DNA from: Rana temporaria
Taxonomy: Eukaryota; Chordata; Amphibia; Anura; Ranidae
Assembly: GCF_905171775.1 (NCBI RefSeq)
Contig: NC_053490.1
Span: forward strand, 463,124,143 to 463,188,142
Length of the DNA stretch: 64,000 nucleotides
Direction of reading: 5' to 3'
Shown: piece by piece, positions 11,291-22,917 of the stretch
Layout: the number at the start of each line of letters is the position of its first letter
Numbering within the stretch: position 1 is the first letter of the stretch
Translations under genes and position numbers: made by a program
Notes under the pieces: model-generated
Databases searched by the model: none
The model's input: only the letters and a program-made list of their open reading frames with translations
What the model was told of the DNA's origin: nothing

Positions 11291-11910
11291 TAAAACTTTT
11301 TGTTGAGTTATGGATAGAGTGGAGAGGGATTAGAACCCCTCTCAGGTCCCTATTGCTTTGTCTGTGAAAGGTTTAGTTCCTTCATTGCAGTGATGTATTA
11401 GCAAGTCACAGCCCACCTTTGCCAAAAGTTAGACCTACCTTGATATAAGTGGGCTGTAACTCGTCAAAATTTAGCTGCGATAAAGCGGCCAAACTCCTAT
11501 GAAAGTCCTTTGAGTGCCTAATATATTGGCAGATATTGATGCAACTCAGCTGCCTTGGACTGACTACATTTAGTATATGGCTTTGCTGTAACTAGCTGAG
11601 CAGCAATTTACATTTTAGGTCTGATCGGGTATATCCACAACCTGATGGCTGATTGCTTCTGCCTCTGGAAGAATGTTCTAGAAATAGTGTGGGAGGATCA
11701 GTCACTGGATAATAAATAGTTATATGACCTTAGCCAATCTATGGGAGGCTAGCCCAGAAGCTGTGGCTGGGGAGAAGATAAATGTTTGCAAGGATCTGAT
11801 CAGCTCTCTCTTACCTTGGGGCTTTACCTCTGGGAGCATGTGTGTGTCAGACAAACCCTGCTAGTAGGCCTCAGGATGTGCTAGGACTGAGGGCGAGAAG
11901 GAAGCTGGGC
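11291..11910. other. Mostly unclassified, with a short repeat piece
   Basis: GGATAGAGTGGAGAGGGATT near 11310 matches the repeat at 9181 and 38497. The rest shows nothing recognisable. Confidence 0.45.
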
Positions 11911-11914
11911 TTAA

Positions 11915-12797
11915 AGGGTCACTAAAGGAATTTTTTTTAAGCTAAATAGCTTCCTTTGCCTTACTGCAGTCCTGGTTTCATGTCCTCATTGCTCGTTTTT
12001 GCTCTGATGTTGCTGTAAAACTGCTCTGTTGTGGACACTTCCTGGTTGTCTGGCTCCGTATGAAAAAAGTCATGGGAGAGTTTAGTTTCGTTTTCCTAGC
12101 CATGACTCTCTATGGCACTGTCCAGCACAGAGGCATAAAATAACATGCAAAGACTAAACTACTTTCAGTTTCGTTTTTGCATCTAAGGCCCGGTACACAC
12201 GAGCAAACATGTACGATGAAAGCGGTCCGTCGGACCGTTTTCACCGTACATGCCTGCCAGAGGGCTTCTGTACGATGGTTGTACAAACCAACGTACAGAA
12301 GTCCGCGCGTAAACACTACGTGGGGAGTGTCCGCGTCGTCGCCGCGACGATGATGCGGCGACGTGGGCGGGCCTGCCATTTAAAGACTTCCACGCATGCG
12401 TCAAAGTCATTCGACGCATGCGAGGGACGGCGGGCGCTCGGACATGTACGGTAGGTCTGTACTGACGACCGTACATGTCCGAGCGGGCAGGATTCCAGCG
12501 GACGGTTTTAAAACACGTCCAGGAATATTTGTCTGCTGGGAAAAGGCCCGGCGGGCAAATGTTTGCTGGAATTCGGCCCGCTCGCGCCTACACACGACCG
12601 AACATGTATGCTGAAACTGGCCCGCGGACCAGTTTCAGCATACATGTTTGGTCGTGTGTACGGGGCCTTAGAGGCACATTATATGATTGATTTTTATCTA
12701 TTTTTAATCGTTTTTAAAAGGAATCAGTTAACTATTATGTCTCTATACCCTGTAAACAGTCATTTCAGCAAAAAAATGTTTTTCCTTTAGTGATCCT
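11915..12797. mobile_element. T2/Kolobok-type MITE carrying a nested Harbinger-like MITE
   Basis: It is flanked by TTAA at 11911-11914 and 12798-12801. The ends AGGGTCACTAAAGGAA and TTCCTTTAGTGATCCT are inverted. TTAAAGGGT matches the TTAAAGGRR terminus known for Xenopus T2 MITEs. The host sequence is about 400 bp; 12187-12667 is a later insertion. Confidence 0.85.
12187..12667. mobile_element. Harbinger-like MITE, nested
   Basis: The ends are GGCCCGGTACACACGAGC and GGTCGTGTGTACGGGGCC, flanked by TAA (12184-12186) and TTA (12668-12670), one base from a perfect TWA duplication. It has internal complementary blocks (CGGTCCGTCGGACCG and the arms around 12450) and a GCGTCAAAGTCATTCGACGC hairpin. 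It is related to 33692-34125 and 42114-42603. Confidence 0.8.
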
Positions 12798-12812
12798 TTA
12801 AGAATATATACA

Positions 12813-12813
<1 letters not shown>

Positions 12814-12852
<39 letters not shown>
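12814..12852. repeat. (TA)n microsatellite
   Basis: About 39 bp of uninterrupted TA dinucleotide immediately beyond the Kolobok MITE. Confidence 0.95.
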
Positions 12853-12855
<3 letters not shown>

Positions 12856-13589
12856 ACACTACCCCCGAAGGAGCTGCTGGTTTGTTTTGGGTGGCATTTT
12901 ACCTCTGTATCTCCTAGGGTACTTGATGAGAGTTGTAGTAAATGGAATGTCCACACAACAGGTGTCTTTTCTGTGCTTTTATTACCCAACAGGGTGAAAT
13001 ATTAGAACTTGGTGAAGAGTGAAGAAATAGCAGAAATGGAGAACGACAGATTCAGGTGTAATCAGATAGGGAAACAGTCCTGCTTCCAACGACAACTTTT
13101 ACTTTGCCACTCTAGCCAGAGTGGGTACAGCGCATCTCGACAGGCCTCTCTCACCAGCCTGGCAGCCAGAATGTCACTCAAACTTGGGGTTAAGTCTCTG
13201 CCACAGGCCCCCCAATGGTTAAAAAAAATGGCGGTACGGAATCATCTTTAGTAAATTCAACACCCGCCAGCCAAATGATTTTTTTAAGTTAAACCGCTGG
13301 TGATTGGTTGTTAGGACACAGGGTGGTCCAAAGCAACTAATCACCAGCTTGCTAATATGAAAATTGACTCTGCCAGCTCCCGTCCTCTGTCCCAAACTGT
13401 GCTGTCTCCACTGTGGAAAAAGGTAAGACACTGCTATGGGAGGAAAGGGGGGCCAGAGGTTACTGCTATAGGTGAGGGGGGGGCAGAGGACACCAGTGTG
13501 TGTGTGTGGGGGGGGGGTGAAGTGAAGGGGCAGAGGACACTGTTATGGGCAGAGTTACCCCCCTAGCAGTGTCCTCTACCACCCTTCAC
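12853..13589. other. Unclassified sequence with G-rich runs
   Basis: It includes a G-rich stretch at about 13437-13545 with repeated GGGGCAGAGGACAC and a short GT run. No gene is supported. Confidence 0.4.
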
Positions 13590-13830
13590 ATCACCCCCCT
13601 GAACCCTGCATTCTGAGCGCAACGCACTCCCGATTCCTGCATTCTGTGCATAAAGCGCACTCCTGAACTCTGCATTCTGAGTGTAAAACTCACTCCTGAT
13701 CCCTGCATTCTGAGCATAAAACGCACTCCTAAACTCTGCATTTTGAGCGTAATACACTCCTTAACCCTTTATTCTTGATTCATGATCACTGCATTCTGAG
13801 TGTAATGCACTAGTAAACCTTTCATTCTCT
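13590..13830. repeat. Degenerate ~33-bp minisatellite
   Basis: Five to six units carry the core CTGCATTCTGAGCGTAA followed by a CACTCC block, decaying to the right. Because the period is a multiple of three, a minus-strand frame stays open and reads YAQNAEFRSA-like repeats. This is not evidence for a protein. Confidence 0.8.
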
Positions 13831-13867
13831 GCAGAGTGCACACCTTTTTACTTCATTAGTGTTGTTC

Positions 13868-13912
13868 AAGTAGATCTCCATCTCTCAAAGGTTGCCTACC
13901 CCTGCTGTATAG
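13868..13912. mobile_element. Right end of a hAT-like element (partial)
   Basis: AGATCTCCATCTCTCAAAGG then TTGCCTACCCCTG is the inverse of a CAGGGGTAGGCAACC hAT terminus. I did not find the matching left end, so this may be a truncated copy that includes the minisatellite to its left. Confidence 0.5.
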
Positions 13913-14620
13913 GGTGTAAGAGCTGTAATGGAAACAATGGTTATAGGACTCTTTTCCCTGATGCAAGTGCCTCTGCATGAAGGACTATGACTCCAACAAA
14001 CCTTCCTAACAGTAAATTAACTAATTATTTTCAAATCAAGCCTCCACAATGAAATACAGCATAGTTACAGTTCATTGTCTGCTGCTAATCCACATAATCC
14101 TTCTAGGCGCAGACTTAGGATAAAAGTGACCAGTTATATGAACTCAGTACTGTAATCAACCAAAGCTTACAACCATACCAACCTATCATTTACAGTATAT
14201 GAAGAGGAAATGTATTCTTCTAGTTTTAGAGCATATTTTTATAATTTGGGTGGAGATCTTCATGGTATTTTTATATTTGTTCTAAAGCTGATTTCATCGC
14301 AGATGAGTGGTTGACATGTGACAGATAAACAGTGCTAAGAGCTATAAAATACAGGGAGAGTAGAAGGAAGGAAGGAAGGAAGTTGGACACAAGAATTCTG
14401 CATTATTTGGGATGTGTAACAATCTTGCAGCATAAACCTGAATGCTGGTTTTTTTTCTTCCTGCTTGTATTTTAGATTTAACTTTACAAGTCTGTAGGAA
14501 GTGTTGAGTTTTAATTGATAACATTTTTAACATGTCTAAAATAAGTATTATATAATAACAACATGTAGAATTTCTAACAAATAAACCCAATTGGTTAGAA
14601 AGCTTGTATCTTTAATAGCT
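13913..14620. other. Unique sequence with a short GGAA microsatellite
   Basis: GAAGG repeats lie at 14365-14382. Otherwise A+T-rich with no feature. Confidence 0.45.
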
Positions 14621-14624
14621 TAAA

Positions 14625-14800
14625 GTGATATTAAAGGCAAACAAAAAAAAAACATGTCATACTTACCTGTTTTTTTGCAGTGATTTTGCACTAAGCAGCC
14701 CCAATACTCCTCTTCAATGACAAAAGCTCCCAGGGGACATTGCGGCATCGAGGAAGTAATGGAAAACCCGCACACTACCTGACGAATCCATATACAGGAA
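14625..14800. mobile_element. Left end of a TTAA/Kolobok-type MITE (partial)
   Basis: TTAAAGTGATATTAAAGGC followed by ACATGTCATACTTACCTG resembles the left end at 36564. A matching right terminus was not found, so it is probably truncated. Confidence 0.5.
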
Positions 14801-15960
14801 GCGGCCAGTAACATAAAGGATTACTAAGGTTCGCCTGCCCCTGACAGTGACTCGAGCTGGGCATCACCACTTAGTGAAGGATTGGCTCGGGCGGCTCGGC
14901 TGCTCACAGCTGCTCTAGTCCTGCAAAGGGAACTGAGTTACTGCTGTAAAAAAAGTGCAGGAACTCCGTTCCCACACATTCCCGCAGGACTTGAGCCCTG
15001 AGTTTATTGCATTGGTTTCAAATATATAGTTACTCTGTATGTCCAACAACCAGAGATGCAACAATGGTTACTAAAATGATTGCAGAAAAATAAGAGCCCA
15101 ATGAAATAAGCGCAAAAGAGTGCAATAACACATGGTTCAATGAGGTCACTGTTTTAGCGGCACATTATCATCAATACAGAATAAAACAATATTATCCATC
15201 TTTCACATCCATTTTATAGGTATGCTAAATGCTATCTTATGCTGGCTATAAATTTAAGGGAACGTATGGGATGAATAAAAATCAAACCTTCATACTGTAA
15301 CTATACGATGCAGCTGCCCCATGCCGGCTATAAGACCGAGAACTAAGTGACCACTGATTGCTCAGTTTTTGGTCTGTTCAGGGCTGAGAGCAGCAGTCAG
15401 TCAACGCTCTCTGTTCTGTCAACACTCACTAGAGCATTGGGCAGGGGATGTGGCGGGCACGACTGGCTCTAGCTCTGGCTCTCAGCCAAGCATTGAAAGG
15501 TGGCAAATAGGTGGATCCTCCTGACAATATTATCAAGATCCTTTCGCTGCCACATCAGCTGACTTTGGGCAATAGCCTGCTATCATCTAACTCTGGGTCA
15601 CAGGAGAATGAAAATAAGTGTACTCCGGACCGGTGATGCCTACGAGAAGTATAAAAGCTTTGGCCATACTCCTCTGTTTAGAAGCTGGTCAGATTTTGCC
15701 TGTTTGTACTAATGTACTCTTAAGCCCTTTTTAGGTGTGGTTCTGTGAAGAGGGAAGGATACAAAGTAGGAAGTGGGATTATCATTAACACCAATTTATC
15801 AGAAGAATAAAAAAAATAGCAATAGAGGCATGTTACTGATTGCTCCTTCCCATCTTCATAGTCACAGACGATAATTTTAAATCTTATGAAAAATATCTGG
15901 ACTTGGAAACTATTACCTCATATCTGTACAAGACAACAAAGATTTTCAAAGTAAAATCTG
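14801..15960. other. No recognised feature
   Basis: Unique-looking sequence of about 1.1 kb with stops in every frame. Confidence 0.4.
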
Positions 15961-16113
15961 GGGACACCCAGATGGCTATTCTTAACCACACCCACAAAAG
16001 CATGCCCCTATTTGTAGTCACACCCACAAAAGCATGCCCCCCATTTGTTTAATCTCTGTGTATTATCTGAGGTTGTTCACTTCACTGGGTACATGTGAGG
16101 GGTTACAACCACT
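15961..16113. mobile_element. Right part of a TTAA MITE (GGTTACAACCACTTTAA end)
   Basis: Reading inward from 16113, the end and its subterminal sequence match the left part of 34849-36563 in reverse (TAATCTCTGTGTATTATCTGAGG and GTTCACTTCACTGGGTA). A 26-bp piece (ACACCCACAAAAGCATGCCC) is repeated in tandem at 15987 and 16020. Confidence 0.6.
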
Positions 16114-16667
16114 TTAATATGCCCCCAAACAATTCACAGACTTTTGGAGCAAGAGGTAGAAATGTGAGGTATAAAGACAAAATAAACAGATTTTAAATAA
16201 GTGGCACTAATATATGCATGCAAAATAGTTAGGAAGGATGGCTAGAAGGTATCTATGTATCAGGTATCATGGTGTCAGTCGTTAAGAAGAAAAATGTGCT
16301 TGCAAAGTGCACCTTCTAATGCACAATGTGGCACACATAACTCCACCCGCTGAGCACGTAGATGCTTCAATATAATGGCAGGACATTACTAATAATCAGA
16401 CTAATTTTTTTATGCTCACATTGAAAAGAAAGAGAGTGTGTAAAAAAGCAGTAAATACCCTACTCTCAGCCTGATTGCCTGAGACATTGACTGTAAAGAG
16501 GAGTCCAAGAAAAATTAATCAGTAAACTGGTAAGGGTACCCAGTGAACATACAGAAATTCAGACACAAACTATCATTTACTTAGGGATTTATCTGCAGGA
16601 GATCACTGGATGGATAAGGGTCCTATGAGCATCCTGCTGTCATAATACATGGCAAAATGGCAGTACA
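16114..16667. other. No recognised feature
   Basis: A+T-rich spacer before the minisatellite. Nothing identifiable. Confidence 0.4.
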
Positions 16668-17228
16668 CCCCTTCTTCCCATACACTCAATAAAGAGTGAC
16701 ATCTAGATGTCACTTCCACCCCTTCTTCCCGTACACTCAATAAAGAGTGACATCTAAATGTCACTTCCACCCCTTCTTCCCGTACACTCAATAAAGAGTG
16801 ACATCTATACGTCACTTCCACCCCTTCTTCCCGTACACGCAGTAAAGAGTGACATCTAGACATCACTTCCACCCCTTGTTCCCGTACACTCAATAAAGAG
16901 TGACATCTATACGTCACTTCCACCCCTTCTTCCCGTACACTCAGTAAAGAGTGACATCTAGACATCACTTCCACCCCTTGTTCCCGTACACTCAATAAAG
17001 AGTGACATCTATACGTCACTTCCACCCCTTCTTCCCGTACACTCAGTAAAGAGTGACATCTAGACGTCACTTCCACCCCTTCTTCCCATACACTCAGTAA
17101 AGAGTGACATCTAGACGTCACTTCCACCCCTTCTTCCCGTACACTCAGTAAAGAATGACATCTAGACGTCACTTCCACCCCCTCTTCCCGTACACAAAGT
17201 AAAGAATGACATCTAGACGTCACTTCCA
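16668..17228. repeat. 51-bp minisatellite, 11 units, open in a minus-strand frame
   Basis: Eleven units each contain a GTGACATCTAGACGTCAC-like palindrome, a TTCCACCCCTTCTTCCCG block and TACACTCAGTAAAGA. 51 is 17 codons, so the minus strand stays open across 16603-17286 and would read 17-residue repeats of the type VEVTSRCHSLLSVREEG. Units 3-7 alternate between two variants (ATACGTCAC / AGACATCAC, the latter followed by a CTTGTTCCCG variant), showing a 102-bp higher-order period. I treat the frame as a by-product of the repeat, not a gene. Confidence 0.9.
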
Positions 17229-18430
17229 GCACTATAGCGTGAATGTACCCAAAATTCAGTAGAGTCTGTCGGGCCACTGGGGACATTGCCAGGACTTGCT
17301 TGCAGGAGCAGACCCCCTCAAAACCGGAACTGTCCCCAGCAAACAGTGACGGATAATAACTTTAGTCTGCGGGTAACTTTAAGCAAACCTGTTCTTTTCC
17401 CTTTCAGGGCAAAGCAGCCATTTTGCTTTAATTCCCCCATCCACAGCAACATTCAATTCCATTTGATTGCCCACTACTCCTGCTGGGAGCCAAATGGGAT
17501 AATCTGTACTTCAGTTACAACGGAACACGTAACAGTGTTGGGCCAATCAGTGCTGTCACATGGAGAGCATGTGTAAACTATGACTTTCTCAACTTTCCTT
17601 TTCTGGCTAAAGAAAACATAAATGGCATTAAAAAAAAGTGTTGCATATGTGTCTGCGGAGGTCTGCATTAAAGTGCCCCTTTTGATGTTTCCTGTATAGA
17701 CAAAGCATATATTTACGTTAACCCACAAGGAAGCCTTTTGTATGTGCTGAAAGTGAACATAACTATTTTTTTGTTGAAAAATTGCTGCCTAAAGGTTTTG
17801 TGGGGCTGACAAACGTTTATTTTTAAGAAATAAAGGGTGGAGAACTATGTTTGGATTTATCAAAAGGGCCTTTGGCTGTTAGTTACAGTTCTGGTGGGAA
17901 AATGTTTATGAAGCCTTGATTGCACTCCAAACTGAAATGCAGACCAAGAGGGTTGCAAAGCTAAGTCAGGAGGTCCACGTGTTGGGCATCATTGCCAATG
18001 CCCTAAATACAAATACATGAATAATTATCTACAGCCACGGCACCTCAGTGCCTGTAGTTCCTTGTACTTCAATATCCTTCAGATAGCCAGAAGCTGCCTG
18101 CTCTACTTCACGCATAAAAGTTACACTAACGAAATGATTTTGATCTTTAAACCTCAAGTAGAAGGTTACCTGCTGCTGTCTGCATGTATCCTGCGAGCGT
18201 ACACAGCCGTCTTTCACACAATCCACTGGGAAGAAACAAGGTCACGATGGCTAGCAGACAGCTCATAACCAGAAGAGCACAACCTCCAGAACACAGCACG
18301 GCACTTGTCTGGAATCACATAAAAAAATGGCTCTGTCAGTTAATTATACACAAAGGCTTAAACACAACAGGGAGAATATGTCAAGTTATACTTATAAGGC
18401 AACCTATCATCAAAGAATTGTACCTATAAT
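17229..18430. other. No recognised feature
   Basis: Mostly unique sequence. Short open frames here show no recognisable protein content. Confidence 0.4.
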
Positions 18431-18500
18431 ATGTAGTGCGATATAAGGCCTAAACCAATCATGGACAACATGCAGCTATCAAGGAACTGTAATTCCCACC

Positions 18501-18725
18501 ATGCCTTGCCAATCATCTGACTTGAATGCAATAGAAAATCTATGGAAAGTACTAAAGTTCAGCGTTCATAGAAGAGGCCCATGGAACCTTCAAGATTTGA
18601 AGACTGTTTGTGTGGAAGATTGGCCCAAAATCACACCTCCTGAGCAATGCATGCGACTAGTTTCTCCATACAGGAGGTGTCTGAAAGCTGTCCTTACCAA
18701 CAAAGGATTTTGTACCAAGTATTAA
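18501..18725 (+). pseudogene. Tc1-like transposase, C-terminal remnant
   Basis: The frame contains DLNAIENLWKVLKF, then HRRGPWNLQDLK and a terminal LTNKGFCTKY before the stop. This is the C-terminal end of Tc1/mariner transposases, which carry out cut-and-paste transposition at TA sites. The E of NAIENLW (family NPIENLW) is the third acidic residue of the DDE triad. The DNA-binding domain and first two catalytic Asp residues are missing: upstream sequence does not continue the homology, so homology starts near residue 4 of this frame. About 70 of roughly 340 residues remain. The downstream 18726-18875 and 19345-19398 are the 3' untranslated part and end of the transposon. Confidence 0.85.
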
Positions 18726-18879
18726 ATACATTTCAGTTAGTTCAATACTTTATCCCTGTGTCATTCCATTTTATTACACATAACTTAATTTTTGAACTTA
18801 TTTGTTTTGGTTTCTTTGCATGTATGGATTGCATGGGTTGTTACCGACATGTGAAAATGTAATGTCAATAGCACCTTAA

Positions 18880-19340
18880 AGCGGAGATCCACCCAAAAAT
18901 GTAACTTCTCTTTTCGAAACCCTCCTTCCCTCCGGTGTCACATTTGACACCTTTCAGGGGAGCAGATACCTGTGTAATACAGGGATTTTGCTCCCACTTC
19001 TGGGCATAGATACCGGAGCCACCCGTGGGTATCTACGCCACTCCCCCCCTCCCGCCCCCGGTTTCTTCTGGGAGACACACAGGTCCCAGAAGACAGCATG
19101 GACCAGTGGGAACTCGCAGCGCAAGTCGCACATGCACAGTAGGGGACCAGGAAGTGAAGCTGCAAGGCTTCACTTTCTTATTCACTTACGGAAGATAGCG
19201 GCACCAGCACCCGAGGGAGAGATCGGCTTTGGGTGCCGACATCGCAGGCGCCCAGGACAGGTAAGTGTCCTTTTTTTAAAAGTCAGCAGCTGCAGTATTT
19301 GTATCTGACTTTAAAAAAAAAAAATCGTCCGACCTCCGCT
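18880..19340. mobile_element. T2/Kolobok-type MITE, nested in the Tc1 remnant
   Basis: It is flanked by TTAA at 18876-18879 and 19341-19344. The ends are AGCGGAGATCCACCC and its inverse near 19326-19340 (GTCCGACCTCCGCT). Its left part resembles 51995-52200 (CACCTTTCAGGGG, CTCCCACTTCTGGG). Confidence 0.85.
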
Positions 19341-19398
19341 TTAAACATTTATTTACCTAGAAAACCTGTGACGTGTTCAGTACTTATTTTACCCGCTG

Positions 19399-20046
19399 CA
19401 TTTGAAATAAAGCTGACAGTGAATGGTCTGTAGTAACATATAAACCATTTATTACACTGATATTGTAAATATGTGAATAGAAACAACATTTTCAAACAAT
19501 GTGATGAGACTCTGGACCAACAAGTGGACAAGGTCCATTATCAGCACAAGTGTCAATGGTTTACCCTCCATGCTACAGGGCTCTGTCACCAGTGCTCTGA
19601 TTTAAAATGTCTCCAAAGAAAAAGTGAACAGTGGTTTCCTGCCTCCTGAGGTTTGAAATGCACTCAGAAGAAAATAACCAGCATACCTCCTAAACACACT
19701 TGGTAGTATCAGGTATCACAACCAATAAAAAAATGTAATCAGCATAAATACTAATATTCCCAGTTGGAGTTGATTCCTGGCAACTCCACTACACAGCCAT
19801 TGAGCTATAAATACCTTCTTGTTTTCTCCTTTTGAGATATCTATCCAGGTGGGTATACCACGGTTCATAAAACCAGGGCAGAGCCCTGATAAAGGGGGAT
19901 TACTTTGTTTCCATTATCCTATTGATTCCTAAAACGCTAGTACGTACACTAGTGTCCTGCGATTTAAAAAAATAGGACAACATACAGAATTTTTGGCATA
20001 TAAGCAGGTCCAGTTACCGGTAACTGAATAAAACCTGCAAAAACAC
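19399..20046. other. No recognised feature
   Basis: Unique-looking A+T-rich sequence with no termini or exons seen. Confidence 0.4.
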
Positions 20047-20049
20047 TAA

Positions 20050-20559
20050 AGCCTCGAACACACGCGCGGTTTTCTCAGCAAGAACCAGCAAGAAAACTGC
20101 TGGCAGAGCTTTCTTGCCGAGTATACCAAGCGTGTGTACGAGGCTTTCAGGTTTCTCGTCAAGAAAACTGCCCAGAATCTCGACGAGAAAAATAGAGAAC
20201 CTGCTCTCTATTTTCCTCGTCGTGATTCTCGGCAGTGTTTTCCTGTCGAGAAACCCGAGCGTCGGTATACTTACCTGTCGCCGTGGAAGCCCGCTCATGC
20301 TCGAAATGACTTAGACGCATGCATGGTAGCTTCCAAGGGCAGTGTAGGGTGCAGCAAGATGGCGGCGATGGGATCGAATTTGACGAGCGTAAGCTGGTCG
20401 TACTTGATGACATCACCGCTTTCTTGCCATTCAAAAGAACCGCGGTTCTTTTGAATGGAATGTCTGTACACTCGGCCGGCAAGAGATTCTTGGCAAGAAT
20501 CTTGTCAGGAAAAACTACGTTTTTTTCCTGACAAGATTCTGGGCCGTGTGTACAGGGCT
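20050..20559. mobile_element. Harbinger-like MITE
   Basis: It is flanked by TAA at 20047-20049 and 20560-20562. The ends are AGCCTCGAACACACGCGCGG and GGCCGTGTGTACAGGGCT. It has complementary internal blocks (AAGAAAACTGC, GAGAGCAGGTTCTC-type hairpin, AAGAACCGCGGTTCTT). Confidence 0.85.
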
Positions 20560-20562
20560 TAA

Positions 20563-21831
20563 AATGAAAATGTGAAATGACCTTATCAGATCATGCAGTC
20601 AGTGTGTACATTTTGATGAAATCACAAAAGGAGTCACTAAATTAATAGGGAAATTATGTTTTTTGAGGGGTTACTTTTGGCAAACTATGCCTTGTCTTCA
20701 ATCCCTCCACAGTTAGAGGATTCTATCCAGAATCAGATATTCATCTACCCCTATGCATTCATGCAGTCCAACTCCCCCTGCTCCCTTGTCAGCCGCTGCC
20801 CGCCTCTTCTCACATCAGTCTCTTGGCACCTGAGGACCGGAGCTAAGCACAGCATCACAAAATCACTCCGCCAGGGAAGGGCAGTGGGCAGCGGCTGCTT
20901 GTCGGAACTAATTGAACAGCCAGAAGCACCCCAACATGTGGAGGAGGGGCGGACCCACAATAGTATGTAAATAGGCCCGAAAATGTATAAAACGGACCAT
21001 TTCTGCTCTCACCATCAGGTCAACAGAGGGCTAAGGAAAATGTAAATATACACCCTCCTAACCAAGTAGTAGAGGGGGTGTATATAAGAAAGCATTATTT
21101 TTTTATTTTGCACAAATAAACTGTAAAGCTGCCTGGGGCCCCCCTGTTTAGCAGCCTGTTGAACCAATATGGGAATTAGTGTGAGTGGGGAAAATCAAGT
21201 GGGGCAACAGAGGACAACATTTGGTTTAAATAATGCAGTAAAGGTTTATGATTTTACACCACTGTAGGTATCAAAGAACACTTCAATATGTTAAGTGCAG
21301 TTTTATATGTGTATAAGAACTCTAAAATAAATATTTGTAAATGAATGCTAAGACAGTTTCTTATTTTGGATCTATTTTCACTGTAATGAGGCTTTAAACC
21401 TCATGCTTAGTCTGCATGTGGCAATGGTGGAACAGAAACACAATGCTCAGTGAAAAAACAAATTATAGAGAATCATCTCTGCTCCCATGAGAATAACAGC
21501 TGGCTCTTCCTTCCCATTTGAACTAAAATCCAGAGAACAGCAAATGTGATGATATCAGGATGACACCAAATTGTTTTTTTTTATACAACTGAGCCAGCAG
21601 GAAGCCTTGAAAATGTCTTAACAACTTGACCCACACTGTTCAGTGGCAGGCAATTCAGAGGGAATTGCACCGAAAGGGGCAGGAGTTTCTATAGTAACAC
21701 ATGAATGATTGAATAATAAAAGGAATAATAATTATAATACAATGTGCAGCATTCCAGTATTATATAAATCAATTAAAATCAAGCAAATATAAAAAAATAT
21801 ATATATATTTGTTGGAAAGTAATAGCAACAC
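20563..21831. other. No recognised feature; short TA run near 21797
   Basis: About 1.27 kb. The 20656-20970 open frame has no identifiable protein content. A short TA-rich tract lies at 21795-21810. Confidence 0.4.
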
Positions 21832-21834
21832 CTA

Positions 21835-22400
21835 GGCCTCGTACACACGACCGAGGAACTCATCGTAAATAAAACATAATTTTCCTCGACGAGTTCCTTG
21901 TCAGGCTTGTGGAGAAACTTGACAAGCTTTCTTTGCGTACACACTGTCAAGACCAAATGACGTACAACACATATGACGGCAGGGGAAGTTCGATTCCAGT
22001 GGCACAACCCTTGGGGCTGCTTTTGCTAATCTCATGTTACTGCGTGTTAAGTAAAAGTTTGGTAAGAGACGATTTGCACTTTTCAGACTGTTACAGCGTG
22101 ACAAATGTGCTATCTCCATTACAAACGCTACTTTTACCGAAGGTGCGCTCCCATCTCATACTTTATTCTGAGCATGCGCGAACGTGTTTCTCGTCGAAAA
22201 CCAGCCTGACGAGGAACACGACGAGGAAATTGAGACTCCCGTCGAGGAAAAAGAGAACTTATTCTCTTTTTTTCTCGTCAAGTTCCTCGACAGTTTTCTC
22301 GATGAAAAACATATACACAACCGTTTTCCTCTGCAAAAATGCTCTGCCACCAAGTTTCTTGATGGATTCTGTTAAGGAAAACGGTCGTGTATACGAGGCC
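21835..22400. mobile_element. Harbinger-like MITE
   Basis: The ends are GGCCTCGTACACACGACCG and CGGTCGTGTATACGAGGCC, flanked by CTA and TTA (a one-base mismatch in a TWA duplication). It contains AAACGCTACTTTTACCGAAG and CACTTTTCAGACTGTTACAG blocks shared with 44959-45571 and 26284-26837. Confidence 0.8.
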
Positions 22401-22917
22401 TTAGGCACTTAAATTGTTTAAAGTGGCTATAAACCCAAAACCTTTTTTAAGTTGTGTGTAGAGCATTGAGAGGGGGTGTTAAAACCCCTCCAGGCAATTT
22501 TTTTTTTGTTTTGTAGATTTTTTTATCTCTCTGCCCTGGAAATGCAAAAGGAAATGTGGGTAAATCTCTCTAAAGTAAGCAGAAGTCTCTTCCTATATAG
22601 TTGTCGCTGGAACGGGTGCTTCTATTGGATGAACTTGACAGAGGGTCTTACCTAACATTTGTATTCTAGTCTAGAAGAACCTTTAAAATAATTTTCAAAT
22701 GTTGGGGAACCCCTTTCAAAACCAATTTGGTCATGGCAGTGAAAAAAATGTCCCCTTTAGAGTGGTGGTCAGAATGTCCTCCTTAAAGACAGCCAAACAA
22801 ATCAACAGTGTCATGCCAAATGCTCTGCCTGGTGGCATTGGCCTCCAAAATATTCAGGCCCTATCAAATGTGAGGTCAATCAGTCACAGCTCAAGGATTC
22901 CCTAGCAACCTCTAGAG

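Larger units (their letters stand above)
18501..19398 (+). mobile_element. 3' half of a Tc1-like transposon, interrupted by a Kolobok MITE
   Basis: After the transposase stop the sequence runs through TTTGCATGTATGGATTGCAT and a CAATAGCACC block, breaks at 18876, and resumes at 19345 toward GACGTGTTCAGTACTTATTT and ACCCGCTG. I remember this order as continuous in Tc1-like elements with a GTAAAATAAGTATTGAACAC terminus. The 5' half is deleted. Confidence 0.75.

Noticed and set aside
16668..17228. CRISPR-like regular array
   Set aside because: The repeats are contiguous variants of one unit with no unique spacers, and the genome is clearly that of an animal.
16603..17286. A 227-codon minus-strand open frame, the longest in the window
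   Set aside because: It is almost entirely the 51-bp minisatellite. The frame is open because the unit length is a multiple of three, and it has no recognisable domain outside the repeats.
21909..22412. 167-codon plus frame
   Set aside because: It lies almost entirely within a Harbinger-like MITE, reading through its inverted structure. Related copies do not keep the frame.
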